A program made the translations under genes and the position numbers. A stretch of DNA of 17,025 bases from Nereida sp024640765 (lineage in GTDB: Bacteria > Pseudomonadota > Alphaproteobacteria > Rhodobacterales > Rhodobacteraceae), in assembly GCA_024640765.1 (NCBI GenBank), contig JAHEEK010000020.1, positions 1 to 17,025 of the forward strand. Direction: 5' to 3'. The notes beneath the pieces are model-generated. The model had not been told where the DNA came from. It saw only the letters and a program-made list of their open reading frames with translations, and made no database searches. This document shows, one piece after another, positions 6,255 through 14,050 of this stretch. How positions within the stretch are numbered: position 1 is the first letter of the stretch; each line of letters opens with the position of its first letter.

Positions 6255-7501
6255 TCATTCTGGTAGCGGTGGAAAGTCTGGCATCTCGCCATCACCCAGC
6301 GGCGGCATATCTGGCATGTCTAGCGGCAGCAAGCTTTCTGCGTCAAAAGCATCCGGTGATCCCGCCATCTCAGCATGTGGCATAGGTGCGGCGGCATCCG
6401 TTGGCTCAAGAAGATCATCAGACAGAGGTGCGCCATTCTCGGGTAAAGACAGCCCAACATCAGGCAAATCTTCAACAGTAGTGAACCCTTCAAGCGCACC
6501 CGGAAAGCCGGGGCCTGGTGTCTCTAAGGGTGTATCAAAACTGCTTGGCAACTCAGGCATTCCGCCCATCGCCGTTTGCTCAGAGGACAAACCAGCAAGC
6601 CCTGTCCCACCGTGCCCACCACCGCCATGTAGTGGCTCCATCTGCTCAGTCGTGGTGTCGTGGCCAAGACGCACAGCCTTTGACCCATTGATCATGCCCA
6701 ACATCCCGCGAGCAACAACGCGGCCCTCTGCCTCAAGGAGCATTTGCCTTGGTGCATTGCGCGGAATATTAACACAGTCGCCAACCTTTAAATCGCGCAA
6801 GGCGCTGTAAGGCATGGTGACACGGTGCAAACGGCCCTTAGCGAAACCCGCCCATCGCCCAAAATATCACGCGGGCTGCGCGCATCATCCAGTGCGATGA
6901 TCGGCGCTTCAACAGGTGGCTCAACCGCTACCGGAAATGCAAAAATGATATCGCCGGGTTTCGCGCCCAGATTAAAATCGACCGTCATGCGGATGATATG
7001 GAAATCACCACTTTCAAGTGCTAACGGAACAAGCCGTTTCTCAGCAAAGACGGCACCGATATCAAAAGGTGCTGCGCCGCCAAATACCTCAGGTTGCTCG
7101 GCAAGAGCGTTCAAAATTTCTTGGGTAAACGGTTGTGCCAATCGCGCGTCCGTACGTGTAGCTGCCCGCTCAGGCGCGGCGGTCGGCGACACTTTTCCCG
7201 TAAGTTGCACTTCGACAAGTGCAGCAATTGCGCCCACGAAAATGCACATCAACCCACGCTGCGCACCTGCCCCCTCAAGAATCCGCATCATCAGGCCGTC
7301 TTCAAGCGTGTCCAGCAAGCTTTCAAGCGGCAGCACATCAAACCGCATGTTCGATGTGGCCACATCAACATCGTGACAGCCCTGCCCCACGCGAGACACC
7401 AAAAGGCGCAGGGCGCGTTCTTGCAGCCCTGTGGTATCAACCTTGCTCAGGTTCGGTTTGATTTTGCGCCGCAATGCAGGCTGCGGTGACGGCGTGCTCA
7501 T
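6255..7501 (-). pseudogene. FliM/FliN-like flagellar motor switch protein, frameshifted
   Basis: The gene starts at 7501 (AAGGA about 10 nt upstream). It would encode about 415 residues: a FliM-like central region (about 1-215), a SpoA/FliN-type C-ring domain (about 222-280, containing YSALRDLKVGDCVNIPR and GMLGMINGSKAVRLG) and a Gly/Pro/Asp-rich acidic tail to the TGA at 6255. At 6828-6832 one base is missing. The upstream frame runs into CTVSPCLTAPCAI and stops at 6788, whereas the family-like continuation LHRVTMPYSALRDL is in the next frame. One extra A on the plus strand (T on the gene strand) restores a single protein. As written, the product lacks the SpoA domain needed to join the C-ring. 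No other flagellar gene is in the window. Real inactivation and a sequencing or assembly error cannot be distinguished here. Confidence 0.8.
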
Positions 7502-7605
7502 GCCATTTGGTCCTTACTGCGCCCGTTTCGGCAGTTTAGACCACAGCGCAGTTACCAAATCGTTGACGCGGCTGTTTGATTGCGAAGTATGACGTCTTAC
7601 TGCCC

Positions 7606-10272
7606 TTAAGGTAGCGATTTCGCCAACGTGACCCGAAACGCAGCCCCGTCTTGGCCCGGAAGATACTCAATCGTCCCGCCAAGTTTGCCGACGATCTCGC
7701 GACAAATCGCAAGCCCGAGCCCTGCACCACCCGCACGTGCGTGATCCGTCAAGCGTGAGAATTTCTCAAAGATAACAGCTTGTTGCGCAACACCGATCCC
7801 GCTTCCGTTGTCGATGAAATCAACCTGAACAGACGGACCCAAATCTGCGACCTTGATGCGTAATTCTGGCTTGGGCGCATCACAGTATTTTTGCGCGTTC
7901 GTGATAAGGTTGATGAAGACCTGCGCTAGGCGATCAGGGTCAGTGGCCAGCATGATCGCCTCGTTCGCGCAGTTGCGTTTGATGTGCATTTGCGAGCCTG
8001 AATTCACACAAGCGTCGATGGCGCGGTTGATCAGATGTTCAAGGCGCGCGTTCTCGATATTGAGGCTAACCTGACCATTTTCCAACACGGCCAAATCCAG
8101 CAAATCATCCAAAAGTCGCGTCAGGCGGCGCGCCTCATCGTGGATAATGTCGGCGTAACGGGTCCGTTCTGCGCCGTTCACGTCCCCCTCGCGCAAGATC
8201 TCGGAGAACGCGCGAATGGAGGTCATGGGCGTGCGTAATTCATGGCTGATCTGGCTCAAAAACGCATCTTTTTGCACCGACAACGCAGTCAGCTTTTCGT
8301 TCGCGTTGCGCAGCTGACGGGCGGTGCGTTCCAACTCAGCCGATTTCACCTCAAGCTGATTGGAGTATTCCAACATTTGAGCCGTCTCATCGGCCACGGC
8401 CATGAGCTCTTCCACAGAAACCGAGGAGCCGCCCGTAATCTGCCCCATCATCGCGTGGGCCGTCGCCGCACCAACCGAGCCCGCCAAACGGCGTTCAAGC
8501 ACTGTGATGAAGTCTGGCGTGATGTCGGGCAAATATCCTTCTTTACCCTGTTTTCGCGCCACTTGTGTAAAGAGCCGTTGCGCATCACGCCCCCCAATGA
8601 TGCGCTGCGCCATCACAAGCAGATCTTCCGCCTCAATCGCGGCACCGCGCCAGCCACCCGTTTCTTCAGCAAGATCGAACACATTCACAAAAGTCGTGGC
8701 CTGCAAGCGCTCAACAGGATTGGGAAAACTACAGATCGAGGCGATAATGAAGGCAGACGCGTTCAGCAGCATCGTCCAGAAGACCGAATGCACAATCGGA
8801 TCAAGGCGCGTCACACCAAACAGCGCATACGGGCGCAGCCACTCAACACCGAAAAGCCCATCGCGCACGATGCTAGAATACACGTTCGTATCCGCAAACA
8901 GTGTAGGCAACAGCAGCGTATACATCCAAATGCTGAACCCCACGATCAACCCAAGGGCCGCACCTGTGCGCGTGCCGCCGCGCCAAAACAGCCCACCGAT
9001 CAACGCAGGCAACACCTGTGCAACCCCTACAAACGAGATGAGGCCGATGGACGACAGCGCCACAGTGCCGCCAGAAACCGCGTAATAAATATAGCCCAGC
9101 AACAGAACCGCCACGATCGACAGCCTACGCGACACCAGCACCACCGCCCGCACATCGCCCGACACCGTGGCCCCGATGTTTTGCGCACGCAGATATAGCG
9201 GCATGACCATGTTGTTCGACACCATCGTGGCAAGCGCCAGCGCGGCCACAATCACCATGGACGTAGCCGATGAGAACCCACCCAAGAACGCCAAAAGCGC
9301 CAGCCCATCTGCCCCTTGGGTCAGCGGAATGGTCAACACGAATAGGTCAGGATTGGACCCTTCGGGTAGCAGCTCCAGCCCGACAACCGCGATAGGCACC
9401 ACGAAAAGGCTCATCGCCGCGAGGTAGAGAGGGAAAGCCCAACTTGCGATACTCAAATTATTCTCATCTTCGTTCTCAACCACAAGCACCTGAAACATAC
9501 GCGGCAAACAAATGAACGCTGCTGCTGACAAAAACGTCAGGCCAATCCATCGGGAGTTATCCACATTAAATTGAGCAATTTCAGATGCATCTATCCGGTT
9601 TTTAATGTCAGCGGCCCCGTCTGCCACGCCCCAGACAACGAATATGCCCACAGCGATCAGCGCGAACAATTTTACAACCGCCTCAACAGCAATGGCCGTG
9701 ACCACCCCGTGGTGGCGTTCGTTTACGTCCAAATTGCGCGTCCCGAATAAAATCGCAAATAGCGCAAGGCCGATGGCCACCCAAATCCCCGTTGTTTTGG
9801 CCACATCAAGCGGGCCAAGAGGCGTGTTGCTGGCGAATGCGGCAACCGAAAGGGACACGGATTGAAGTTGCAGCGCGATGTAGGGTGTGGTTCCAATCAC
9901 CGCGAGCACAGTCACGATTGCCCCAACCAAGTTAGACTTACCATACCGCGAGGACAGCAAGTCAGCGATGGACGTGATCCGTTGAGCCTTGCCGATCTGG
10001 ACCAGCTTGCGCAACAGCCACCACCAGCCAACCAACACTAGGGTCGGTCCAAGATAGATGGTCAAGAACTCAAGACCCGAGCGCGCCGCAAATCCAACAG
10101 CGCCGTAAAATGTCCAAGCGGTACAATACACAGAGAGCGACAGCGTATAAACCCAAGGGGACCGCGCCCACCCGCTGTGCCCGCGTGCGGCCCGATCTTC
10201 GGCGACGAAAGCCACAATGAACAAAAGGACCACATAGCCGAGCGATGCAAGGATCAGCAGGTTAAAGCTCAT
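7606..10272 (-). CDS. sodium:solute symporter-STAC-histidine kinase fusion
   Basis: This 888-aa inner-membrane sensor joins a transporter-like module to a kinase, in the manner of CbrA and CrbS. Residues 1 to about 515 form an SSF (sodium:solute symporter) module with some thirteen hydrophobic segments. A STAC-type linker follows at about 540-580 (IEAEDLLVMAQRIIGG). Then comes a coiled coil (about 620-668), a HisKA domain with phospho-acceptor H677 in SHELRTP, and an ATPase domain with N-box N792 (NLITNAQKY), D-box DNGSGIG near 821 and G-box GGAGLGLA near 848. No PAS domain is seen. Family knowledge says such proteins couple substrate binding or transport to phosphorylation of a cognate regulator. 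Its ATG overlaps the stop of the preceding 95-aa gene (ATGA), indicating translational coupling. The ligand is unknown; acetate or other small acids, histidine or proline are known ligands for relatives. Confidence 0.92.
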   Translation of the reverse strand: MSFNLLILASLGYVVLLFIVAFVAEDRAARGHSGWARSPWVYTLSLSVYCTAWTFYGAVGFAARSGLEFLTIYLGPTLVLVGWWWLLRKLVQIGKAQRITSIADLLSSRYGKSNLVGAIVTVLAVIGTTPYIALQLQSVSLSVAAFASNTPLGPLDVAKTTGIWVAIGLALFAILFGTRNLDVNERHHGVVTAIAVEAVVKLFALIAVGIFVVWGVADGAADIKNRIDASEIAQFNVDNSRWIGLTFLSAAAFICLPRMFQVLVVENEDENNLSIASWAFPLYLAAMSLFVVPIAVVGLELLPEGSNPDLFVLTIPLTQGADGLALLAFLGGFSSATSMVIVAALALATMVSNNMVMPLYLRAQNIGATVSGDVRAVVLVSRRLSIVAVLLLGYIYYAVSGGTVALSSIGLISFVGVAQVLPALIGGLFWRGGTRTGAALGLIVGFSIWMYTLLLPTLFADTNVYSSIVRDGLFGVEWLRPYALFGVTRLDPIVHSVFWTMLLNASAFIIASICSFPNPVERLQATTFVNVFDLAEETGGWRGAAIEAEDLLVMAQRIIGGRDAQRLFTQVARKQGKEGYLPDITPDFITVLERRLAGSVGAATAHAMMGQITGGSSVSVEELMAVADETAQMLEYSNQLEVKSAELERTARQLRNANEKLTALSVQKDAFLSQISHELRTPMTSIRAFSEILREGDVNGAERTRYADIIHDEARRLTRLLDDLLDLAVLENGQVSLNIENARLEHLINRAIDACVNSGSQMHIKRNCANEAIMLATDPDRLAQVFINLITNAQKYCDAPKPELRIKVADLGPSVQVDFIDNGSGIGVAQQAVIFEKFSRLTDHARAGGAGLGLAICREIVGKLGGTIEYLPGQDGAAFRVTLAKSLP

Positions 10273-10556
10273 CCCAAGGGGCCCTCAGCGATTGGTTTTT
10301 CGGCCTCGCGGGGCGTATTTGGTGTCCTGTTGAATAGCGCCACAAGAAGGACCGACATCCCGATTAGGGCAAACCAGCTAAAGAAAATGAAAAGCCCCAA
10401 ACTTGAGGTTTGCGCAGGTTGCTCAGGCGTGCCCAACAGCAACGGCATGAAAAACAGAACAACACCCGCTATTGGCAGCAGCTTAATGGCATCCCCGATA
10501 CGTCGGCGACGATAGGTGTCGCGCTGCAAAAAGACCGTTTTGGGCAAGCCAGCCAT
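10269..10556 (-). CDS. 95-aa two-helix membrane protein of the sensor operon
   Basis: This small protein has a basic N-terminus (RDTYRRRRIGD, residues 12-22), two predicted membrane helices (about 25-42 and 52-75) and a soluble Pro/Glu-rich tail. It starts 3 nt after the stop of the response-regulator gene and its stop overlaps the start of the kinase gene by 4 nt, so it is translated with both. It is not recognisably DUF4212, the small subunit known for some SSF transporters, although position, size and topology are similar. A role as a partner of the symporter-kinase is inferred from this arrangement only. Confidence 0.8.
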   Translation of the reverse strand: MAGLPKTVFLQRDTYRRRRIGDAIKLLPIAGVVLFFMPLLLGTPEQPAQTSSLGLFIFFSWFALIGMSVLLVALFNRTPNTPREAEKPIAEGPLG

Positions 10557-10559
10557 GGG

Positions 10560-10928
10560 TTACTGCGCGATCAACGTGTTAAGGGCGTCACGAACATCGC
10601 GGTTTGCGAAGGGCTTTGTCATAAACCGGTTCGCCCCTGTCTCAATCGCCATATCGCGGTCTTTTTGTTGTCCGCGCGCGGTCAACATCAAAACAGGTAC
10701 AGTGTTTTGACCCGCGCGAAGTTCTCGCAGAATATCAAAACCAGATTTGTTGGGAAGCATAACATCAAGCACCACCACATTGGGCGCGATATCGGTGATT
10801 GCGCCAAGCGCTGTCGCACCGTCCGAGTGAGTTACAACGCGCCAATCATCGCGCTCCAGCACAAACCGCAACGCCTCCATAATGTTGGGCTCGTCCTCCA
10901 CCAACAGGACGGTCTTCGTCTCACTCAT
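10560..10928 (-). CDS. single-domain response regulator (CheY-like)
   Basis: This 122-aa protein is a receiver domain with no output domain. It shows the acidic pair E11-D12, phospho-acceptor D55 in VVVLDVMLPNKSG, the conserved T83 and K105 in MTKPF. It has a good ribosome binding site (GGGGAGGA about 8 nt upstream) and is followed after 3 nt by the small membrane protein and then the symporter-kinase, which is the probable phosphodonor. Lacking a DNA-binding domain, it must signal by protein interaction, for instance with another kinase or a regulator. The XRE regulator 88 bp upstream is the closest candidate, but no interaction is shown by sequence. Confidence 0.93.
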   Translation of the reverse strand: MSETKTVLLVEDEPNIMEALRFVLERDDWRVVTHSDGATALGAITDIAPNVVVLDVMLPNKSGFDILRELRAGQNTVPVLMLTARGQQKDRDMAIETGANRFMTKPFANRDVRDALNTLIAQ

Positions 10929-11016
10929 TCATGTTTCCTCCCCGGAACCGCTGCCAACGCATCTTGATTTGTGCATTTGTCCAGCTTGATCAGTTGTACC
11001 CATCCACGCGCTGTTG

Positions 11017-12369
11017 TCAAAAGGCACTTATGGTATCGGCCAATACAGACGGCTCGCGGCGGACTGCGCATTCCGAGACCGAACAAATCCGGCAACTGGG
11101 ACCAACTTTTTCCGCCTCCGAGGGCGGCGCCGTTGTGTCTGCGGCAATCAACATGGTCGCTTCATAGATGGCAGGTCGGTCAAAATCACCCATAACAACG
11201 GGCGTGGAGACCGCAAAAGCGCGCATCGCAGGCCGCGATGCCCCTACCTGCTGAACAACTGCGCGCAGGGGTTGCATTGGCTGGTTCAGCGCACGAAACA
11301 TGGGCCAAAGCGCACAAGGCGCCCCGACACGCGGCACGTCAAAGCCCGCGACTGGCTTGCGGTAAATCAACGTGCCAGATGCATCACAAATTACCAACCC
11401 CATTGGGAATGGCGCTTTGTCTTCAGGGATATGGGCCAAACGACGCAAGACGACTTCAAGAGGCATTTGCAACCGCACCGCCAAGCGTACGGGGTTCAGC
11501 TGCGTCTGCCCTGCGTCACCGCCAAGGTCAGCATCAAGCGCCTTGAGCAAAGTAGACATAGGCAGAAGGCCCGCGTCTTGCTGATAGCGCTGCAAAACCA
11601 CGCGCAAAAGGCCAGCCGCTTGCGGGCTACACAAGTTCGCCTCATCAATCAGTGACGTCACAACACCTTGCGGTGCGGCACCGCCCTCAAGCGCCTCAAA
11701 GCTAAAGCCACGATCCTCAAGAACGCGATCAACTTCCTCTTGGGGCGAGCCAAGAGTTGCAGAAGCATCCGCCGCCCCATCCAGATAGTTGGCCAAAGAC
11801 TGCGCACTTTCCGCAAGCCGGCGGCTGTCGTTGAAAATGTTGCGCTCAAATCTTTTGCGCCACTCAGGGTCAAGCTCGTCCTCTTTAGCCAAGATTGAGC
11901 TGGACGAACGGATCGACGTCACTGTGGTGATCACGTCATGCAGCGAAGTCGACAAAAACGGATCATGGGCAAGCCGGTCCGAAAGCGTATCAACGATGTG
12001 ATTAAGCGCGCGGATTTTCTGGTGCTGCTGTGCAATCAGGTCCGCCCATGTCGGAAACCGGCCCGCAATTTCTTCAAGCTGTTCAGTATCAAGAGACACG
12101 CCCAACTGCGCCGCCTCTGCCGACGCCGCAGCACCTTGAAGCGCGGCCACTTTACTGGCCTCCGCCCCGTCAGTCAGGGCCGTAACCTCAACAGACAAGG
12201 CGCGCGCAAGCTCTGTCAGCAATTTGCCCGCGATTCTGCGCCTGTTGTGCTCGATCAAGTTAAGGTACGAGGCGCTGATCCCGATAGACTTGGCCAAATC
12301 ACCTTGCCTCAGCCCCAAACTCATCCGCCGTTCACGGATGCGGCTCCCTGTCAGCGACCTCATATTCAT
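11017..12369 (-). CDS. XRE-family regulator of the ScfR/RamB type (DUF2083)
   Basis: This 450-aa transcription factor has an N-terminal XRE helix-turn-helix at about residues 8-62 (LRQGDLAKSIGISASYLNLIE). A long central alpha-helical region follows, then a C-terminal DUF2083-like region with MGLVICDASGTLIYRKPV and the signature CRICSVSECAVRREPS from residue 426 with C426, C429 and C434. Relatives such as RamB and the alphaproteobacterial ScfR group (PccR) control acetate, propionate and other short-chain acyl-CoA pathways and are thought to sense the acyl-CoA. Here it is upstream of the response regulator and sensor genes on the same strand (88-bp gap) and divergent from the ABC transporter operon. 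Autoregulation and control of both units are plausible. The start at 12369 is uncertain by two codons (a second ATG at 12363). Confidence 0.9.
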   Translation of the reverse strand: MNMRSLTGSRIRERRMSLGLRQGDLAKSIGISASYLNLIEHNRRRIAGKLLTELARALSVEVTALTDGAEASKVAALQGAAASAEAAQLGVSLDTEQLEEIAGRFPTWADLIAQQHQKIRALNHIVDTLSDRLAHDPFLSTSLHDVITTVTSIRSSSSILAKEDELDPEWRKRFERNIFNDSRRLAESAQSLANYLDGAADASATLGSPQEEVDRVLEDRGFSFEALEGGAAPQGVVTSLIDEANLCSPQAAGLLRVVLQRYQQDAGLLPMSTLLKALDADLGGDAGQTQLNPVRLAVRLQMPLEVVLRRLAHIPEDKAPFPMGLVICDASGTLIYRKPVAGFDVPRVGAPCALWPMFRALNQPMQPLRAVVQQVGASRPAMRAFAVSTPVVMGDFDRPAIYEATMLIAADTTAPPSEAEKVGPSCRICSVSECAVRREPSVLADTISAF

Positions 12370-12595
12370 AATTAATATCCAGACATTCCAATGGCTTTCT
12401 GCAGGTGCGAGAAAATCAATTTACAGTATACACAAGCATATTGTGATTTTCTTTACAAATAAATCGTTTTGTTACGCACATTTGTTGTATTCTTAACAAA
12501 GCCGCCTAAGCTGGCCGCAGCACATAAGTGCATGGTGTTGCCGGTCGTGGAGGAAACGAGCGGCAATTACCAACAAAACTTAAGGGAGGACTTAA
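12370..12595. promoter_or_regulatory. divergent control region with nested inverted repeats
   Basis: This AT-rich 226-bp gap separates the XRE regulator from the transporter operon. It contains GAAAATCA (12411-12418) inversely repeated as TGATTTTC (12444-12451), the compact palindrome CACAA-gcata-TTGTG (12431-12445), and TTTGTTA (12468-12474) inversely repeated as TAACAAA (12494-12500). A TTTACAAA at 12452-12459 differs by one base from the TTTGCAAA core I recall for PccR-type regulators, but the second half-site at the expected 4-bp spacing is missing. These are operator candidates for the XRE protein; no -35/-10 pair can be assigned confidently. The binding-protein gene has a strong AGGGAGGA ribosome binding site. 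Confidence 0.5.
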
Positions 12596-13933
12596 ATGTC
12601 TAATTCTAACCTGACACGCCGTGGCGTGATCAAGACCGGCGCAGTTGCCGGCGCAGGTCTGGCTCTGCCAACATACCTGAACGCTGCTGGCCACTCTGGT
12701 TTCACGAACGCGCCAACAGGCAGCACAGTGACACTTGGCTTCAACGTACCACAGACCGGCGCATATGCCGACGAGGGTGCTGACGAGCTGCGTGCTTTTG
12801 AACTAGCTGTTGAGCACCTTAACGGTGGCGGCGACGGCGGTATGATGAACACATTCAGCTCTAAAGTGCTCGAAGGTAACGGCATCTTGGGCAAGAAGGT
12901 CGAGTACGTCACAGGCGACACACAGACCAAGCCTGATGCGGCACGTGCTTCTGCACGCTCGATGATCGAAAAAGACGGTGCTGTGATGATTTCTGGCGGC
13001 TCTTCTTCAGGTGTTGCCGTTGCAGTCCAAGCACTCTGCCAAGAAGCTGGCATTATCTTTATGGCGGGTTTGACACACTCAAATGACACCACTGGTAAAG
13101 ACAAGAAAGCCAATGGTTTCCGTCACTTCTTCAATTCATACATGTCCGGCGCGGCGCTTGCGCCAGTGCTTGCCAGTAACTACGGCACTGATCGTAAGGC
13201 ATATCACCTGACTGCGGATTACAACTGGGGCTACACCACAGAAGAGGCAGTCCGGACATCAACTGAAGCAATGGGCTGGGAAACTGTTGCCGCTGTGAAA
13301 ACACCACTGGCACAGACTGACTTCTCTTCATACGTTGCTCCGGTTCTTAACTCTGGCGCCGACGTTTTGGTTCTGAACCACTACGGCGGAAACATGGTTA
13401 ACTCTTTGACGTCTGCTGTTCAGTTCGGTCTGCGTGCTGCGCAAGCAAACGGCAAGAACTTCGAAATCGTTGTGCCGCTCTACTCACGCCTGATGGCGAA
13501 GGGTGCGGGTAAAAACGTTGCCGGCATCTTTGGCTCAACAAACTGGCACTGGTCACTGACCGACGAGGGCTCAAAAGCATTCGTTAAGTCATTCGGCACA
13601 AAATACGGCTTCCCACCAAGCCAGGCTGCGCACACATGCTACGTGCAAACCCTGCTGTATGCGGATGCGGTTGCGCGCGCTGGCTCATTCAACCCATGTG
13701 CTGTAGGCGAAGCACTCGAAGGATTTGAGTTCGACGGCATGGGCAACGGCAAGACGCTATACCGCGCTGAAGACCACCAGTGCCTCAAAGACGTTCTTGT
13801 TGTTAAGGGTAAAGAGAACCCAGAAAACGAGTTCGACTTGCTGGAAATCGTAGAAGTGACACCTGTAGGTCAAGTGACTTACGACCCGTCAATCTTCGGC
13901 GGCGAGCTGGGTTCATGTAACCCAGGCGCATAA
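12596..13933 (+). CDS. Tat-exported ABC substrate-binding protein, HAAT/branched-chain amino-acid type
   Basis: This 445-aa periplasmic protein has a twin-arginine signal (LTRRGVIKTGAVAGAGLALP, RR at 8-9) with probable cleavage near residue 30 (LNA-AG). The mature part is a type I periplasmic-binding fold of the LivJ/UrtA/AmiC class: VTLGFNVPQTGAYADEGADE, a GGGDGG loop, SGGSSSGVAVAVQALCQEAG and ADVLVLNHYGGNM are typical strands and ligand-loop regions. It is the first gene of an operon with two permeases and an ATPase, separated from them by 117 bp holding a strong hairpin. Relatives bind amino acids, urea, amides or carboxylates, so the ligand cannot be stated. Neighbouring ScfR-type and symporter-kinase genes favour a small organic acid, which is inference only. 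Confidence 0.9.
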   Translation: MSNSNLTRRGVIKTGAVAGAGLALPTYLNAAGHSGFTNAPTGSTVTLGFNVPQTGAYADEGADELRAFELAVEHLNGGGDGGMMNTFSSKVLEGNGILGKKVEYVTGDTQTKPDAARASARSMIEKDGAVMISGGSSSGVAVAVQALCQEAGIIFMAGLTHSNDTTGKDKKANGFRHFFNSYMSGAALAPVLASNYGTDRKAYHLTADYNWGYTTEEAVRTSTEAMGWETVAAVKTPLAQTDFSSYVAPVLNSGADVLVLNHYGGNMVNSLTSAVQFGLRAAQANGKNFEIVVPLYSRLMAKGAGKNVAGIFGSTNWHWSLTDEGSKAFVKSFGTKYGFPPSQAAHTCYVQTLLYADAVARAGSFNPCAVGEALEGFEFDGMGNGKTLYRAEDHQCLKDVLVVKGKENPENEFDLLEIVEVTPVGQVTYDPSIFGGELGSCNPGA

Positions 13934-13946
13934 GCCTTAGACCTTC

Positions 13947-13977
13947 GTCCTGTCCGCCACACACCGGCGGACAGGAC
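13947..13977 (+). terminator. strong intergenic hairpin between binding protein and permease genes
   Basis: GTCCTGTCCGCC (13947-13958) pairs perfectly with GGCGGACAGGAC (13966-13977) around a 7-nt loop. No T-run follows on the plus strand, so it is not a canonical terminator. Placed 13 nt after the stop of the binding-protein gene and 73 nt before livH, it most likely stabilises the upstream mRNA or attenuates read-through. That would give an excess of binding protein over membrane components, as in many ABC operons. Confidence 0.6.
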
Positions 13978-14050
13978 ACCTAAAACCTAACAATACATGA
14001 CTAAAACAGGCACGTATTGCCTGTAATCTGGGAACCTCAAGGGGGGCCAA

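Noticed and set aside
8242..9198. 318-codon plus-strand open frame opposite the symporter-kinase gene
   Set aside because: It is rich in Arg, His and Gln with no fold-like pattern and lies antisense to a gene with clear kinase motifs, so it is a codon-bias shadow.
12592..13113. 173-codon minus-strand frame antisense to the binding-protein gene
   Set aside because: The plus strand has a Tat signal, family motifs and a strong ribosome binding site; the antisense frame has none of these.
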